From positions 372,001 to 436,000 of the forward strand of contig WWBZ02000011.1 in the NCBI GenBank assembly GCA_011503125.2: a stretch of DNA of 64,000 bases, given 5' to 3'. Positions 24,308-36,054 of this stretch are shown here, piece by piece (position 1 is the stretch's first letter; each line of letters starts with the position of its first letter). A model generated the notes under the pieces. That model was given only the letters and a program-made list of their open reading frames with translations. It was not told the origin of the DNA and searched no databases. A program made the translations under genes and the position numbers. Origin of the DNA: Botryosphaeria dothidea (Eukaryota > Ascomycota > Dothideomycetes > Botryosphaeriales > Botryosphaeriaceae).

Positions 24308-25869
24308 TTATGGCCACCAACCCATGCGCTTGTAACTTTCTACCACATCCTCAAGCTCCTCCTTTGTCAGTTTGGGATGCTTGTATCTGTTGCAGAGCCA
24401 GCAAGTCAGTCATGTGCCCCCTTTTGAAGCATGTTATGCACACTGTATGGCGCAAACTCACTCAAATCCAGTCTCCTTCACAAACAGACTACCGTCCAAG
24501 CTGAGATCGGTGTCCTTGAGAATCTCCTTCTCCATAAAGGGGCTTAGCGGGTTCGGGTTGGCCTTCGAGATGCCCGCCTTCTCCTGCAGTTCCGCCCACG
24601 GATCCAGTGTCTCGTCGTTGACATCGTCGACGACGTGCTCAAGGTTTAAACGGGCGAATGCAGAGATAAGCGTGCCGTGGAAGCCGGTCGGAATGTTGAA
24701 GGTTTCATGTATTAAGTTTGCCAGGATTCCTTGGGCTGCAAAGGTGATGTCGTTAGCAACGTCAACCGGGGATTGCTCGGGCACTGCGGTACGGGGTAGC
24801 GTATGGATTTGGCAAGCGAGGCACGGGGCCCGTTGGACGAGCGAGGCTCGTATGGCCAGATTGCCGCGCATGTGCGCACGGCATCATCACCATGGGGTGC
24901 CAGCTCTTCGGGACCGGTGGTTCAGAGCATTTCGGCCCGTCTCGCTTGCCAGTGCGACGGCTTCTTTGTTTGGGTGGGAGCACTTACAGGTGTTGGTGTG
25001 ATCCACAACATTGAATATGGCCGGCTTGGGCTTGGGCTCCTTCTTCACATACCAATCGGCGGCGGTCCACAGCGCTCTGGCAACGTCCTCGACGTGGACC
25101 GTGTTGGCGCGCAGCTCATCCTTCCACAGCCATTTCATCTCCTTGCCGAGGGACTGGTAGACGCGGGCCATGCACAGGGCGGTGGCCAGGAACTTGCTCG
25201 TGTAAGGGCCGTAGACGTGCGGCAGGCGCACGACAATCAGGTTGAGGCCGTCGATTTTGGCCAGGTCCTCCTCGGCCTGGAGCTTCCACTTGGCCATCTT
25301 CAACCACGGCTTCAGCTTGTCCGTCTCCTTGCGCGGGGCTGCCTCGGGCTTGTAGACCATGCCGGTGCTGAGCTCGACGAAGGCCTTGACCTTGCGGCGG
25401 GCGGCCTCTCCGCCGACGGTCATGGACAGGGCGTAGGAGCGCATCTTGTAGACCTCATCCTCCTGCGAGTAGCGTGTCTCGCCGCCGCAGTTGAAAACAT
25501 AGTCCCACTGCTTGCCGTCCGGGCGGTCGAAGATGCGGGTAAGGGATTCTGCAGGCAGGGCTTAGCGGGGGGGTCAGCGGGGGGTGGTGTTGGCGCAGCT
25601 ACTCACGTTCGCGCGAGGCATCGGCCTGCATGAACTTCTCGCGCGAGCAGGCTTCCGAAAACTCGGGGGCCAGCCATGCCAGCTCGGGCAGATGCTTGTC
25701 GACGAGGCGCACATCCGAGGCCAGCTGGCTGTCGTGGATGTGCTTGGCCAGGAAGCGGCCGGTGTAGCCTGTGAAAATTAGCATGGGCGGCGCGGGAGGG
25801 CAGTCGCAGCGGATGCGTACCCAGACCGCCGATTATCAGCACCGAAGGCTTCTCGGCGGGGTCGGCCAT
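24308..25869 (-). CDS. NAD-dependent epimerase/dehydratase (extended SDR)
   Basis: Five exons (25869-25821, 25768-25607, 25548-24988, 24735-24462, 24386-24308) give 374 residues; the introns are 52, 58, 252 and 75 nt. The N-terminus VLIIGGLGYTGRFLA is the Rossmann GxxGxxG motif, rebuilt across intron 1, with an Asp (LVDKH) at the end of beta-2. Downstream are NCGGETRYS, ELSTGMVYKP and VVRLPHVYGPY, matching extended SDR proteins; the usual active-site YxxxK is not obvious. The third exon junction restores VVDHTNTSQG, a stretch I associate with fungal members. The protein ends YKRMGWWP. The substrate is unknown; sugar-nucleotide or related small-molecule chemistry is typical of the family. Intron 3 is unusually long for this window. 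Confidence 0.88.
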
Positions 25870-26565
25870 GGCGATGGTCGGGGAAGCGAGGGGCCGGGCG
25901 GATGCGGGCGGTGTTGAGTCGGCTGGGGGCGCTGGACCGCGGGGCGTGTGTGGACGAGAGCAGCTGGGGAGTGGGTTGTTGCGAGGGAGCGGATGGGTGC
26001 AATTGGCGTGGTCTTGGAGGGCGGTGTCGAGGAGAGGACGGGAGCGGGAGCGGGCGCGGGCGTGGGCGTGGGAGCGGGCGTGGGCGTGGGCGAGGGGGAG
26101 GGATGCGTGTGTGAGATTGTTCGGGCACAGGCTCTTGTTCGACGTCTGCTAGGCCGGGGGGCAGGATTGCTTTAATGAACGGCCGCGCTGCGCTCGCGGG
26201 CAGTAGATCAGCAAATTTCCCAGCGGGCGCGCCAAATGGCGATGATGCAGCTCCGATCATGCAGCCCCGTTAAGCTTCATTTTTGCGACTGCGCGCCCTC
26301 TGTGCGACCCGGCAGCCGGCGTGTGCTGCCCTCGCCGTCGCAGCGGGGCGCCGCTCAGGCACACGCCCAAGCCGTGCCTCGCAGAACACACAACCGCTGC
26401 ACGCGCCCTAGTCGACAGTCAGCTGAGCCGCCAGGTACCCGCTCCGTAGCCTCGCTCTGCCTGCGACCGCCTCTCTCGCACCATGACATAGGATCCGACC
26501 CTCCCTGCACGCAATTCATTGCGCCATCGCGAGGCCCCGTCTCTGCCCTTCCGCCTGTCCCTGAG

Positions 26566-26595
26566 TGCTGCTGCTGCTGCTGCTGCTGCTGCTGC
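26566..26595. repeat. TGC/CTG trinucleotide microsatellite
   Basis: About ten uninterrupted TGC units outside any gene model. Confidence 0.9.
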
Positions 26596-26702
26596 ATGCC
26601 TGCCGCCCCCAGCAGCTGCGGCGCGGCCCCCGCCTGCTGGGCTCTCGCCTGACGCCTCCTGACAGCGTCGTGACATGTGTATTCCAAAAAGCCCGACTGC
26701 CA

Positions 26703-26780
26703 GTCGGCAGAGCAATTCGACTGCTTATTGGCAGGCGCAGGGCGCAATTCGACTGCTGGTCGGCAGAGCAATTCGACTGC
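26703..26780. repeat. Short interspersed direct repeat, three copies
   Basis: CAATTCGACTGC occurs at 26713-26724, 26745-26756 and 26769-26780. The outer two copies lie in a longer identical block (GTCGGCAGAGCAATTCGACT then GC, 26703-26724 and 26759-26780). Confidence 0.8.
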
Positions 26781-27471
26781 AGTTGGCGGGCCTTATCGCA
26801 AGCCAGATGACTACTAGTAGACTTGTGCATTTCAAAAAAAGGCAATGATAGAACCCCGGGGCTATGCTCAAAAACGCCTTCGTCCCCATCAGAGGCACGC
26901 CTGCTTTTATTGACTGCAATCGGCGATACCGACCACCAAGACACGCACGTCCATTGATTGAAACTTTTATTCCTAGCTTCTATATGTCATGCCAGATGAG
27001 GCACAGTCGCCCTGCAGTGACCCGTCAGTGGCACACACAGGATCGTCCCGCACCTGCATGAGATGCCGCCGCGTCCCCAGTGTGGAGAGATCAAGCTGCC
27101 GTCTGCCCTTTGCAAAAACCACTCTGAGAGCCGCCGTGAACCGCTCCCTGCCAAACGCCCTCCCGCCTATGGCTTGCCGACCGCTATGCAGATGAAAATC
27201 CTCCCTGTAATATTGCGCCTGCCCAATGCAGGTCACCCCGCTGGCCTCGCTTGTAAGCAACCTGTTCACAAGGGCCAAGCCGCGCCCCTGCAGCCAGGGC
27301 GCCTGCTCAAGCTCGAGTGCTCCGCGCGGCAGAAAAACCAAAAAAAAACACCCACTTGCCTTTTCGAGAAATTTTCATGGGAAATAGCAATCCGCGGCTT
27401 GCCAGATGCGGAGCCCTTCTGACTCGCCCAAGCCACCGATAGCGCAAAAATGGAAAAAGAATAAACCCTGT

Positions 27472-30400
27472 CTAGAATTCCCAGTCCTCGCCCGCCGACT
27501 TGATCGCCCAGTCGAACTTCTCGCGCAGCGTCTTGGAGAAGAAGCGCTCGATGGGCACGTTGAACTTCTTCGAAAACACAACCGTGAGTCGCGGGTCGAT
27601 GTAGTTCTAAGCATGCGTTAGCCTCATGATCTTCCCGGCGGATCCGAGCCGAACTCACAATCTTAGATGTGCCAAGTGCAACTTCCTTGTTGTTATCCTT
27701 GTCCTCCATCTGGATCTTCGCCGTCTCGATACGCTGCTGCAACTGGTCCACCTTGTTCTCCAGCTTGTCGACCGAGACACCCTTGCCCTCGGCCTCAACC
27801 TTACCCGTTTTGTTTTCCTTCTTGAACTTCTTCTCCATGTCGTCCGCAACCTCAAGACGCTCCTGAAGCTCCTTGGCCTTCATTTCCCTTTCGCCATCAG
27901 CCACGCGCTTCTCGTTCTCCTTCTCAAACTTCTTCTTGATCTTTTCACGCTGTTCCTCAACAAGAGCCTTCTGATGCTGCTCCACCCACTCCTTGCTAAG
28001 ATCTTCCGGAAGCGCAAAGTACTCCGCTCCCTTCTTCTTCTTGATCTTCGGGTCGAGATCGATCATCATCTGCTTCACGCGCCACTGCTGATACCGAAGA
28101 CCGTTGATCTTTTCTTGCATCTTCTCGATCTGAGTCGAATGGCTGGCCGCCACGGTCCGCTTGTGGTTGCAAAGGATGGCGACCTTCCGGTTGGCTTCGT
28201 TGTAGTCCTTGACCTTCTCCGGAATACTTCCAGTCGACTTCATCTGCCTGAGCAATTGCGACATGGTGTACGATGCGTTGTAGGTACGGAAAACCTTAGC
28301 GGTGAGACCCTGCATGTAATTGCTGAGGTACTTGTTGAGACCCGAGGTGGTCAACCTGTCAAAAATTTCATCGCCGTCCTTTTTGGGCGCCTTCTTGAAG
28401 ATCTTCAGGTTCTTGAATACCTGTGGATCAACCTCGACCTCGTCGTAGAAGCGGATACTGTCTTTACCGAGGAAGTCGAAAACGACCTTGTTCGGCGGCT
28501 TCAGAGTAACGTTCTCGTACTTCAGCGAGCAGCAGCCAACCGTATCCGCCTCATCCTCTCCTTTCTCATTGCCAGCACGGAGCGCGAACTTGTCAATGAG
28601 ATAAACAGCCGTGGCGCGCTGACGATCCGCCATGACTTCCGACTTGAGGTCCCGGGTATAATCCTTGCGGATGCGATCGATATGCTTCTTGAGCTCTCGC
28701 GCCTTCTCGAACTTCTTGAAATCACTCTGGCCCTTGATATCGGAATTTGCTGCAAGCATGACGTACTTGTAGGCGCCGTTGATGTTCTCCTGCCACATGG
28801 CAAGCCAGGTACCGGTCTGATCGTGCTTGACTTCCTTCCATTTATGGCCGGGCGGAGGAGGAGGAACCTTGGCTTCCTTGCCGATATTGATCGTGATCTG
28901 CTCCGGCAAGACCCTCTTCTTGACTTTGCCAGTCTTCGGGTGCTCGCCGCGACCACGGAACAAACTAGGAGGTTCCACGCGGAAGTTTCCAACCTTTTGC
29001 TTACGGCCATCCCACATGCAGAACATGTAGGGAGCCTCGGCTTCGTCCTTTGCTGCCTTGAGAGCTTTCTTCTCAGCCGCAGGAAGTGCTTTCTTTGCTT
29101 CACGCTGGGCTTCAAAGTGCGCGTAAATATCATTGAAATCGCACTTGTCAAACTTCTCAATCTTGACCTTCTTGCCATCAGGGCCTATTCCATGACCAGT
29201 CTTGTCGAGGATCTCCTTGAAGTCGTGGAAGAAGTTCTTCCGGAACGTTGGGTTTTCGACGTTATGTGTTGAGTTTAGCATCGAACCGAAGAATGTGGCA
29301 ACTTCTTCGGCATCTTTGTGGAGTTTGACCGGGACACCATCGTACTTTAACTTGACATTTCCGGGAAGAGGTTCGTACTCCGGCGGAAAGACGACTCCGT
29401 TGTGCTCGAGTGTCTGCCACTTGATGGTATTGTCACCCTTGCTTGGATCCTCCCACCACTTGTATTCATCTTCTTCGGCTTCTGCCTCTTCATCCTCCAC
29501 AGTTTCCTTCTTGCTGGCTGCCTTGCCCTTGGTGGTCTTCTTGAGAGGCTCTTCCGCCTTCGCCTTACCCTTCTTTGCAATGGGCGCCTTCTTGCTCAGA
29601 GGAATGTCATCATCAGACTCCTCCTTCTTGACACCGTTGGCTCTCTTAGCGACGGGTTTCTTTTTCTTTGACAGGGGTACGTCATCATCGCTTTCACTCT
29701 CTTCCTTCTTAGGCTTTCTCTTGACGGGCGCTTTCTTCTCCGATGCGCGGATGGCCTTAGCTTCCTTCTCAGCTTGGTGCTCGATCCTTTTCTTCTCGGA
29801 AGCAAGCTTAGCTCCAAGAGGCTCGTCCGAGTCAGAAGACAGGCCGACGTCTGATGCCTTGACCCTCGGCGGTTTTCTTGCCGTCCGTGCCAGTGGTACG
29901 TCGTCGCTCAACTCGGAATCGGAGGCGGCGCCGGAGGTGGCATTGGGTGAAGCGGTCTTACGTCGCTTGCTCTGCAAGGATGGTCAGCGCAAATGGAGCA
30001 GATAGACAGAATGAAGAAGTGACGCACCAGTGGCTTGTCGTCGTCATCTGAGCTCGAGGCCTCTCTGTAGCTTTTGCCGTTGATGCTGGCGCGCGACTTG
30101 CGCTTACCGTTGGCGACACCGTTGGTAGCAGGCTCGTCGACGTCCATTTCCGTCACTGGACCCATGCGTATTGAGAGGCCGGGTTCGACGCCGTTCCGGC
30201 CGTTGGTGGCGGGAACTTGCTTGTCCATGGCGTTGTCGACGCTCTTGGGTATGGTGGCGGAGGAGACGGCTGGCAAGGCGACAATGTCAGCAGGGCAGGC
30301 AGAAGAGGTAGAGGAAGGCAGATGAGGTGTAGGCAGACGCAGAAGTGAGGGTGGAGGGCCAAATGGTGTGTGTCTGACGGCAGCAAACTAGAGAGCACCG

Positions 30401-30494
30401 GCACACTTCAGCCGAGCGAGGGAATACGGGACTTGGACGCACCTCCGTTGGTCTTGCCCTTAACGAGGGGCGTGTCGCTGTCGGACGAGGACAT
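27472..30494 (-). CDS. TOP1: DNA topoisomerase I (type IB)
   Basis: Exons 30494-30443, 30269-30028, 29971-27659 and 27606-27472 (introns of 173, 56 and 52 nt) give 913 residues, normal for fungal Top1. Residues 1 to about 270 are a charged, Ser/Asp/Lys-rich N-terminal domain with repeated [12 protein letters not shown] acidic patches and nuclear targeting signals. The core starts near KWWEDPS and includes [31 protein letters not shown], the catalytic-site region [19 protein letters not shown] and a Lys-rich coiled linker. The last exon begins NYIDPR, whose Tyr (about residue 871) is the catalytic residue, and ends [16 protein letters not shown]. It relaxes supercoils ahead of replication and transcription. 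Divergent from ATP synthase gamma. Confidence 0.97.
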
Positions 30495-30962
30495 GATGCG
30501 GGGCGAGCGACGGACTCGGGGCGGTCCTGCGAAGGAGAATCCGAGTCGGCGCTCAGCTGCAACGGCGCGCTGAGTGGCACCGAGTCTGGCGAAGATGCGC
30601 GAACTTAGTGATGCCGGCTGGGGGAGGGTGGTGGGCGCGAGCCAGCGGAAGGCAACGCGCGCGGACACGGAGAATTGGAGGCGTGTGATGATGGCGGTCT
30701 GCAGCGAGCACGAAGTGCACACGGGAAGGTGAAGAGAGGGCGAGGGTGTACAAAGGGTTAAAGCTTAAGAGGAACGCATCGATTCTGGCCGGCGGCGTGC
30801 ACGTGACTTCGGCGCTAGTGCCTCGCTCTTGCCGTGAAGTGAGGTTGAAGTGCAACATCCTGCCTGTACACGAGTTTCTCCGCCGACCATCCGGAGCACC
30901 ACGCCCACGCCGGTTCGCATCGACCGCTTCATCAATCTCCCCTCCGCAACCCTCCAGCTTCC
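30495..30962. promoter_or_regulatory. Divergent promoter of topoisomerase I and ATP synthase gamma
   Basis: 468 bases lie between the two start codons. There is no clear TATA box; CT-rich tracts precede the plus-strand ATG. Confidence 0.5.
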
Positions 30963-32132
30963 ATGATGCTCTCCAGGGCTGCCCGCCCGGCTCTGCGAGC
31001 TGGCCAAGCGGCCGTCGCCCGGTAGGCCTTCCGACCGCCCGCGCCCGCGCCTGCGCCCGCGCTCCCCAACCCTCGATTGATGCAATTGGCATCGGAAACT
31101 GACTCTGCGCGTGCAATTGCCAGGCCTGCGACCGTCAATGTCGCCGCCAGCGCCAACTACGCTACTCTGCGTGAAATCGAGGGCCGTCTCAAGTCGATTC
31201 GCAACATCGAGAAGATCACCAAGACCATGAAAATCGTCGCCTCGACCAAGCTCACCCGCGCCCAGAGGGCCATGGAGACCTCGCGTGCCTACGGCCAGAC
31301 CTCGAACACCGTCTACGAGAACGCCGAGACGAAGCCCATTGAGGCTGAGGGCAAGAAGGACTTGATCATCGTGTGCAGCTCCGACAAGGGTCTCTGCGGT
31401 GGTATCCACTCGGGTCTGTCCAGGTACACCCGCAGGATCCTCCAGGAGAAGCCCGACATCGAGCTTGTCATCCTCGGCGAGAAGTGCAAGTCGCAGCTGA
31501 GCAGGAGCAACGCCAAGAACATCCAGCTTAGCTTCGCCGGTGTCGGCAAGGACATTCCTACTTTTGCGGACGCCTCGGCCATTGCTGACCAGATTGCTCG
31601 CCTGCCCGGTGACTACGCCTCGGTCAAGATCCTCTACAACAAGTTCCTCAATGCCCAGTCTTACGAGCCCACGACCATTGATGCTTTCTCGGAGGAGGCC
31701 ATTACCCAGTCCGGTCCGTTGATGAACCAATTACATTCTGGAACTTAAGCACTGACGTATGGTAGCCAACTTCTCTTTGTTCGAGGTCAGCGACGAGTCT
31801 CTCCCTAACCTCCGTGAATACTCTCTGGCCAACTCTCTCTTCTGGGTATGCATGTAACTCTGTACCGGAAAATTCACATGAAGCTGACTTGAATTAGGCT
31901 CTTGCCGAGGGTCACGCTTGCGAGCAGTCTGCTCGCCGCAACGCCATGGACGTGAGTAATCTTGAATTACTGAATAAGAAGCATCACACGGCTGATTCCA
32001 CTGCAGAACGCTTCCAAGAACGCCGGCGACATGATCAACAAGTTCCAGATTCTCTTCAACCGCACTCGCCAGGCCGTCATTACTGGCGAACTTGTCGAGA
32101 TTATCACTGGCGCTGCTGCTTCCGAGGAGTAG
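30963..32132 (+). CDS. ATP3: Mitochondrial ATP synthase gamma subunit
   Basis: Five exons (30963-31021, 31124-31713, 31766-31845, 31898-31951, 32007-32132) encode 302 residues, the usual length. The first 20-25 residues ([20 protein letters not shown]) are an amphipathic, Arg-rich mitochondrial presequence. The mature part has the diagnostic helices [20 protein letters not shown] and MKIVASTKL, the [15 protein letters not shown] segment, and the C-terminal helix built from the short exons, ending [20 protein letters not shown]. As the rotor shaft of the F1 sector it couples proton flow to ATP synthesis. Introns are 102, 52, 52 and 55 nt; the second uses a weaker GTCCGT donor, chosen because it restores [11 protein letters not shown]. 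Confidence 0.96.
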
Positions 32133-33524
32133 AAGCATACGATTTGACAGCATTCTATTTAAAAATTTCCATTCCGTGGATGCCGGAATTTTGGTCAAAT
32201 CGATTGAGTGTTTGTAGAATACAACCCGTTGTCCTGATATCCCAACTTTTAACAGCGTATGCCGTGATTTCATTGCTAGATTCTATGTCGGACACCTAGA
32301 AGGCCGAATGCCGATTGATCCTGCAAGAGACCGGCGAGAGTTGATCAGGGTAGGATCATCGACGTGCTGAGTTTTCAACGCAGCACGCCGCATGCAAAGG
32401 GAAAAAAACAGGACAAAATGCGCCCACACCGCCGGCTTCGATTTGTCGCAAATAACCTTTTAGGTTGATCTCGTATATGGCTCCGTTTTATGCTCGCATT
32501 GAAAGGTTCGGTGCCAGCACTTTTAATGCCCGCATGGCGTTCGACTCAAGCATAGTCTTGGGTTCGCCTTGCTACATGGTCTTCAAGTATCTTGCGTTTT
32601 TCACCCTTGTCCCACCGGAGTTCCTACCACCTCTTTCCTAGACTCGTTCCCATTTCCGCTGATTAGCTAGACATGCTATCGAGCTAACGGAGCCTATTCA
32701 ATGATCGGCCGATGCCTCAGGGTTTCGTTAGAAGCAAAGGCGGGTGTGCTTATCAAGGCTCACGGCAATTGTAGGGCGAGATCTTCGGGCCAGTGGAATT
32801 ATCGATTCGCTGTCAACAGGTATGCGCCTCCGGTTGAATGGGTTGGCTTACAATCACCGTCTTGGGCCGGTAAGACTAGCCTTAGATGGCAGTGTACGGC
32901 CCGCGCAACAAGGATTGAACCAAGGAATCCTTGAATTGGTGACAAAGCCCAAAATACATTGTGCCACATCTGCATCCTTCAATAGTGTGATGACTGAGAT
33001 TTGCTAACTGTGTTTCAGCTGTTAGACTTCGAGGCAAAAAGGCTCATACTTTCCGGCTCGTGCCGTTGATCGGATCCGCCCCCAGCACTTGGAGTCGTTT
33101 GGTATTGATTTAGTCTGTGCGGGGCAGCTTTCACGTTACGCTACTGGGCCTGGGGGTGTGAACGGTTTGTATAACATTTCAATGACTGGTTTGCCCATAA
33201 TGCGCCGGACCAACTGACAGATTGTTGCTGTTCGGAGCTCTTGTGTGTAAGTCCTTCGTCAGATGGTTGTCCCGACCTCCCATGCGCGCGCTTGCTGTTG
33301 TTCTCTTCTTCCTCTTCATAGTTCGCTTCAGCAAACCCTAGCAAGCCCCAGCGAACCGGCGTGAAAACACAAAGGAAGATCAAGTCCTGATTTGTTCCGC
33401 TACCGCAGTCGGACGTTTTGTAGGCCGAGAGGTAGTTGGCAAGCATGGAATCTGGAAGAAAGAAGCCACATGGCTGCCACCACGGCTCCCTCCCCTGGCT
33501 CAAGGCCAAACTTCGGTGGCAGCG
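32133..33524. other. Intergenic, 3' of ATP3
   Basis: The left part should be the ATP3 3' UTR. The remainder has no credible gene; a 130-codon minus-strand frame around 33141-33542 lacks family features. The hairpin at 33525-33611 follows. Confidence 0.4.
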
Positions 33525-33611
33525 CGTGGGGAGTGGAAGCATTCATCCGGACGCAAGTGCCTCGCATGGATGATTACACTTACGTCCGGATGAATGCTTC
33601 CACTCCCCACG
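33525..33611. repeat. 87-nt near-perfect hairpin (foldback element or MITE remnant)
   Basis: Arms 33525-33559 and 33577-33611 are inverted copies matching at 34 of 35 positions, separated by 17 nt. The arm includes GGAAGCATTCATCCGGACG. A diverged single copy of the inner arm lies at 46110-46138. Such structure is typical of DNA-transposon terminal inverted repeats joined head to head. No transposase is nearby. Residual transcription-related roles cannot be excluded since it lies about 370 bases before the next ATG. Confidence 0.85.
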
Positions 33612-33976
33612 GTGTGATGGTGGGTTCGCAGTTCCCCGATACGGAAGTCATGCAACCACAATTTGTTTCTGCTTCGCACACTTCTCGAAACAGTCGAACC
33701 CCGAGCTCTCAGGGCACTCCCAGGACCATGAAAGTCTCGCTCTCAACTCACGGTTGCTCTTCACCGGTCAATGATCTACGTCCGGCGTAACTTTTTTGCG
33801 CTGTCTCCATTTTTCCCGCGGCTCGTCACCGCTTTCGTGTTTACGCTTCTTTGTCTCGACTCTCGCACCGCTGCACCCCGATTTCTCGCCGCGCCTGAGA
33901 CCTCGACATCGCCCGAGAAACGTCTCAGAGCAGCAATTCTCGGATCCCGTCAGCTTCCGCTCGCTCCGAACCAACC

Positions 33977-35469
33977 ATGATCCCAACGCGTGATATTGGG
34001 ACCCGCTACAACGGGCTCGCGACTGTGCCCAGGTTCGACCTTCACGTGCCGACACCGGATGAGACCCTGGATGACGTGCGGAAGATGCTGAACGAAGTCA
34101 AGCACTTCTACTTTGATCGGCGCTACAGGCAATGTGCATCAAAATGTGTCGAGCTTTTGGAGAAGCGCTGCCAGGATGCAAGTCTCCATTCCGGCGACAG
34201 CACTCAGCTTTGTTTTGCTCTCACTAACAACATGAATCGCAGCATCATTCTCTGATCCGTACTTTCCTCTTCTTTTATGCAGCGCTTAGCTATGACAGCC
34301 TTGCGCGAAGCATGCACAATCATTCCGTGGCACGCATCCCAGCCCTTCAGCAATCCGAGGACTATTACAACAAGGCCCTCGCCACGCTTCCGGAGCCTCT
34401 TCCTTTACAGCAGGAGGAGAAGCTTCCGCGATCACCGCCAAAGCTGTCTCTCAGCTTACCGGCCCAGGATGAGCAGCTCAAGGCCAAGCCTTCCATACCG
34501 AGCATGTGGGATCTTAACTCTACCTTTGACGGCTTTGACCTGTCTTCTTCAGCTTCAAGACGGCACTCTTTCAACAGCTCCAAGCATGCTCGCACGGATT
34601 CCCTTGTCACGGACGTATCGTGGACCGAAGACTTGAACTCCGACCCGTTCGTGGACGACAAGCACGCCCAACACGACACGCCAGACACCACGTACCTAAC
34701 CGCCGAACCCCCAAGCGTCAAGAAGCCCTCGCCCCTCCAGGTCCGCAAAGCCAGGTCCAGCGACTCTCTCCTCTCCCACATGAGCGTCCACAGCGACCCT
34801 CCCGCACAGACGCCCACGCGCTCCTCCGACGGCCTCGACGCCTGTTTCCAATTCCCACCGCCGGTGACACCGCCGCCCAAGACGCCGCACGGCTTCGTCG
34901 ACCTCCTCGAAGGCACGCCCGTCCAATGGACCACGCCGTCCCAGCATGGCGGCTACGACGACCGCGACGACCACGACCACGAGCCGACCACGCCCACGCC
35001 CGCCGCCTTCGCCCCGCCGATCCAGCGCACGCACCCCTGCCCGCGCCTGCTCTTCCCCCGCGACGCCTCCAGCAGCAGTCTGCTGCCGCTGCCGCTCAAC
35101 ACGCGCATCCAGCACTACAACGTCGACCTCTCCTCCTTCCGCGGCCAGCTCGTCGCCCACCTCCTCGCCATCCAGTCCCTCAAGGCCGACCCCTCGTCCC
35201 AGCCGTCCTCGCGCTCGGTTTCCTCGACGTCGTCGGCGGGCTGGTCGGAGGCCACGGCTACGAGCGGCGGTGGTGTAGATGGCGAGAATCGCCGTCGGAG
35301 CGCGATCATGTTTGCGCCGGAGACGGGCCACAGTGGGCGCAGTATGACGGAGAGCGAGCGCGTGGAGCGCATTCGTGCGGGCAGGGAGAGGGGATGGGTG
35401 AGGGAGCGGTTCGACCCGCGGCCGTGTCGGGATTTGGCGAGGGTGGCGTTGCAAGAGTGCGAGGTTTGA
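33977..35469 (+). CDS. Uncharacterised fungal protein with N-terminal helical region
   Basis: Exons 33977-34177 and 34243-35469 encode 475 residues. The junction uses a GC-AG intron of 65 nt (donor GCAAGT, branch-like CTAAC, acceptor CGCAG); it is the only splice that keeps the frame from KRCQD to HSLIRTFLFFYAALSYDSL. About residues 20-100 look like two to three TPR-like helical hairpins (VRKMLNEVKHFYFDRRYRQC, then FFYAALSYDSLARS and QSEDYYNKALATLPEP). Residues 110-380 are Ser/Pro/Asp-rich and probably disordered with many potential phosphosites. The C-terminus (residues about 370-475) has a helical segment SSFRGQLVAHLLAIQSL and a basic RIRAGRERGWVRERF motif. I believe this is a conserved Pezizomycotina family but cannot name it. 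Confidence 0.8.
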
Positions 35470-36054
35470 GGGCTGGGGTTGTAGGACGGTGAGTTGGGGG
35501 AGAGCGAGCATGCACATGGAGGTGGCTTTTTCTTCATTGTGAATATTGCGAGGGTTGAAGTTTCGAAAGAACGACGACGAAGGCCGGAAAGTGGAGAGGA
35601 AGCATGTTCGACTTGTATGACATAGGAGCTTTGGTGTTGGCGGATTTTTTTCCCCTTTTCCTCTAGATTATTTGGCACGAATACCCTTCATTGCGACTGC
35701 ACGACACTTGCAAGATACAATCCCTTTTATGATAGAGATTCTCTCAGAAGACCTGTACAAGCTGTATTTTACTGTTTTAGCATACATCCGAGTTCACTGC
35801 GACTTTTTAACGTTAACTTCGAGAATATCGAATTCAGCCATGAAACTACTCCGTCTCTATCTGTCAAGGATATAACTTTTGCGACCCAAAGCTACCCCAG
35901 TTTTTGGTAGAACCCATCGCCAGAACTCTTCGTGAAGATAGTAACCGCCCCCTTTTCAATGACCCAACCGGAACGCCTTGGCTATGCAAAATGTGGTATG
36001 AAGAGAAAACTGGTCTATACAATACGAAAGTCTCTGTGTGATGTAGACATCGGA
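35470..36054. other. Intergenic, between converging genes
   Basis: Holds the 3' UTRs of the unknown protein gene and of RPC40. AT-richer than its surroundings; no other feature seen. Confidence 0.45.

Larger units (their letters stand above)
25870..27471. other. Intergenic, upstream of the epimerase and downstream of topoisomerase
   Basis: About 1.6 kb with the epimerase promoter (GC-rich, G-run tracts around 26040-26100), a TGC microsatellite and a short tandem motif near 26.7 kb. The part adjacent to 27471 should be the topoisomerase 3' UTR. A 120-codon minus-strand frame at 26973-27341 has no ATG and is not called. Confidence 0.4.

Noticed and set aside
24803..25633. 276-codon open frame on the plus strand opposite the epimerase
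   Set aside because: It mirrors the epimerase exon, crosses its introns and has Gly/Leu/Val-rich antisense composition with no family motif.
26973..27341. About 122-codon minus-strand open frame downstream of topoisomerase I
   Set aside because: No ATG start, no splice connection to topoisomerase (which ends at 27472) and no recognisable domain.
27626..29272. 548-codon open frame on the plus strand opposite topoisomerase I
   Set aside because: It is the complement of the Lys/Glu-rich topoisomerase coding strand and reads as Leu/Phe/Val-rich antisense.
33470..33790. 107-codon plus-strand frame starting MAATTAPSPG that spans the hairpin
   Set aside because: It reads straight through both arms of an inverted repeat, so coding would have to encode the hairpin. 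No homology recognised.
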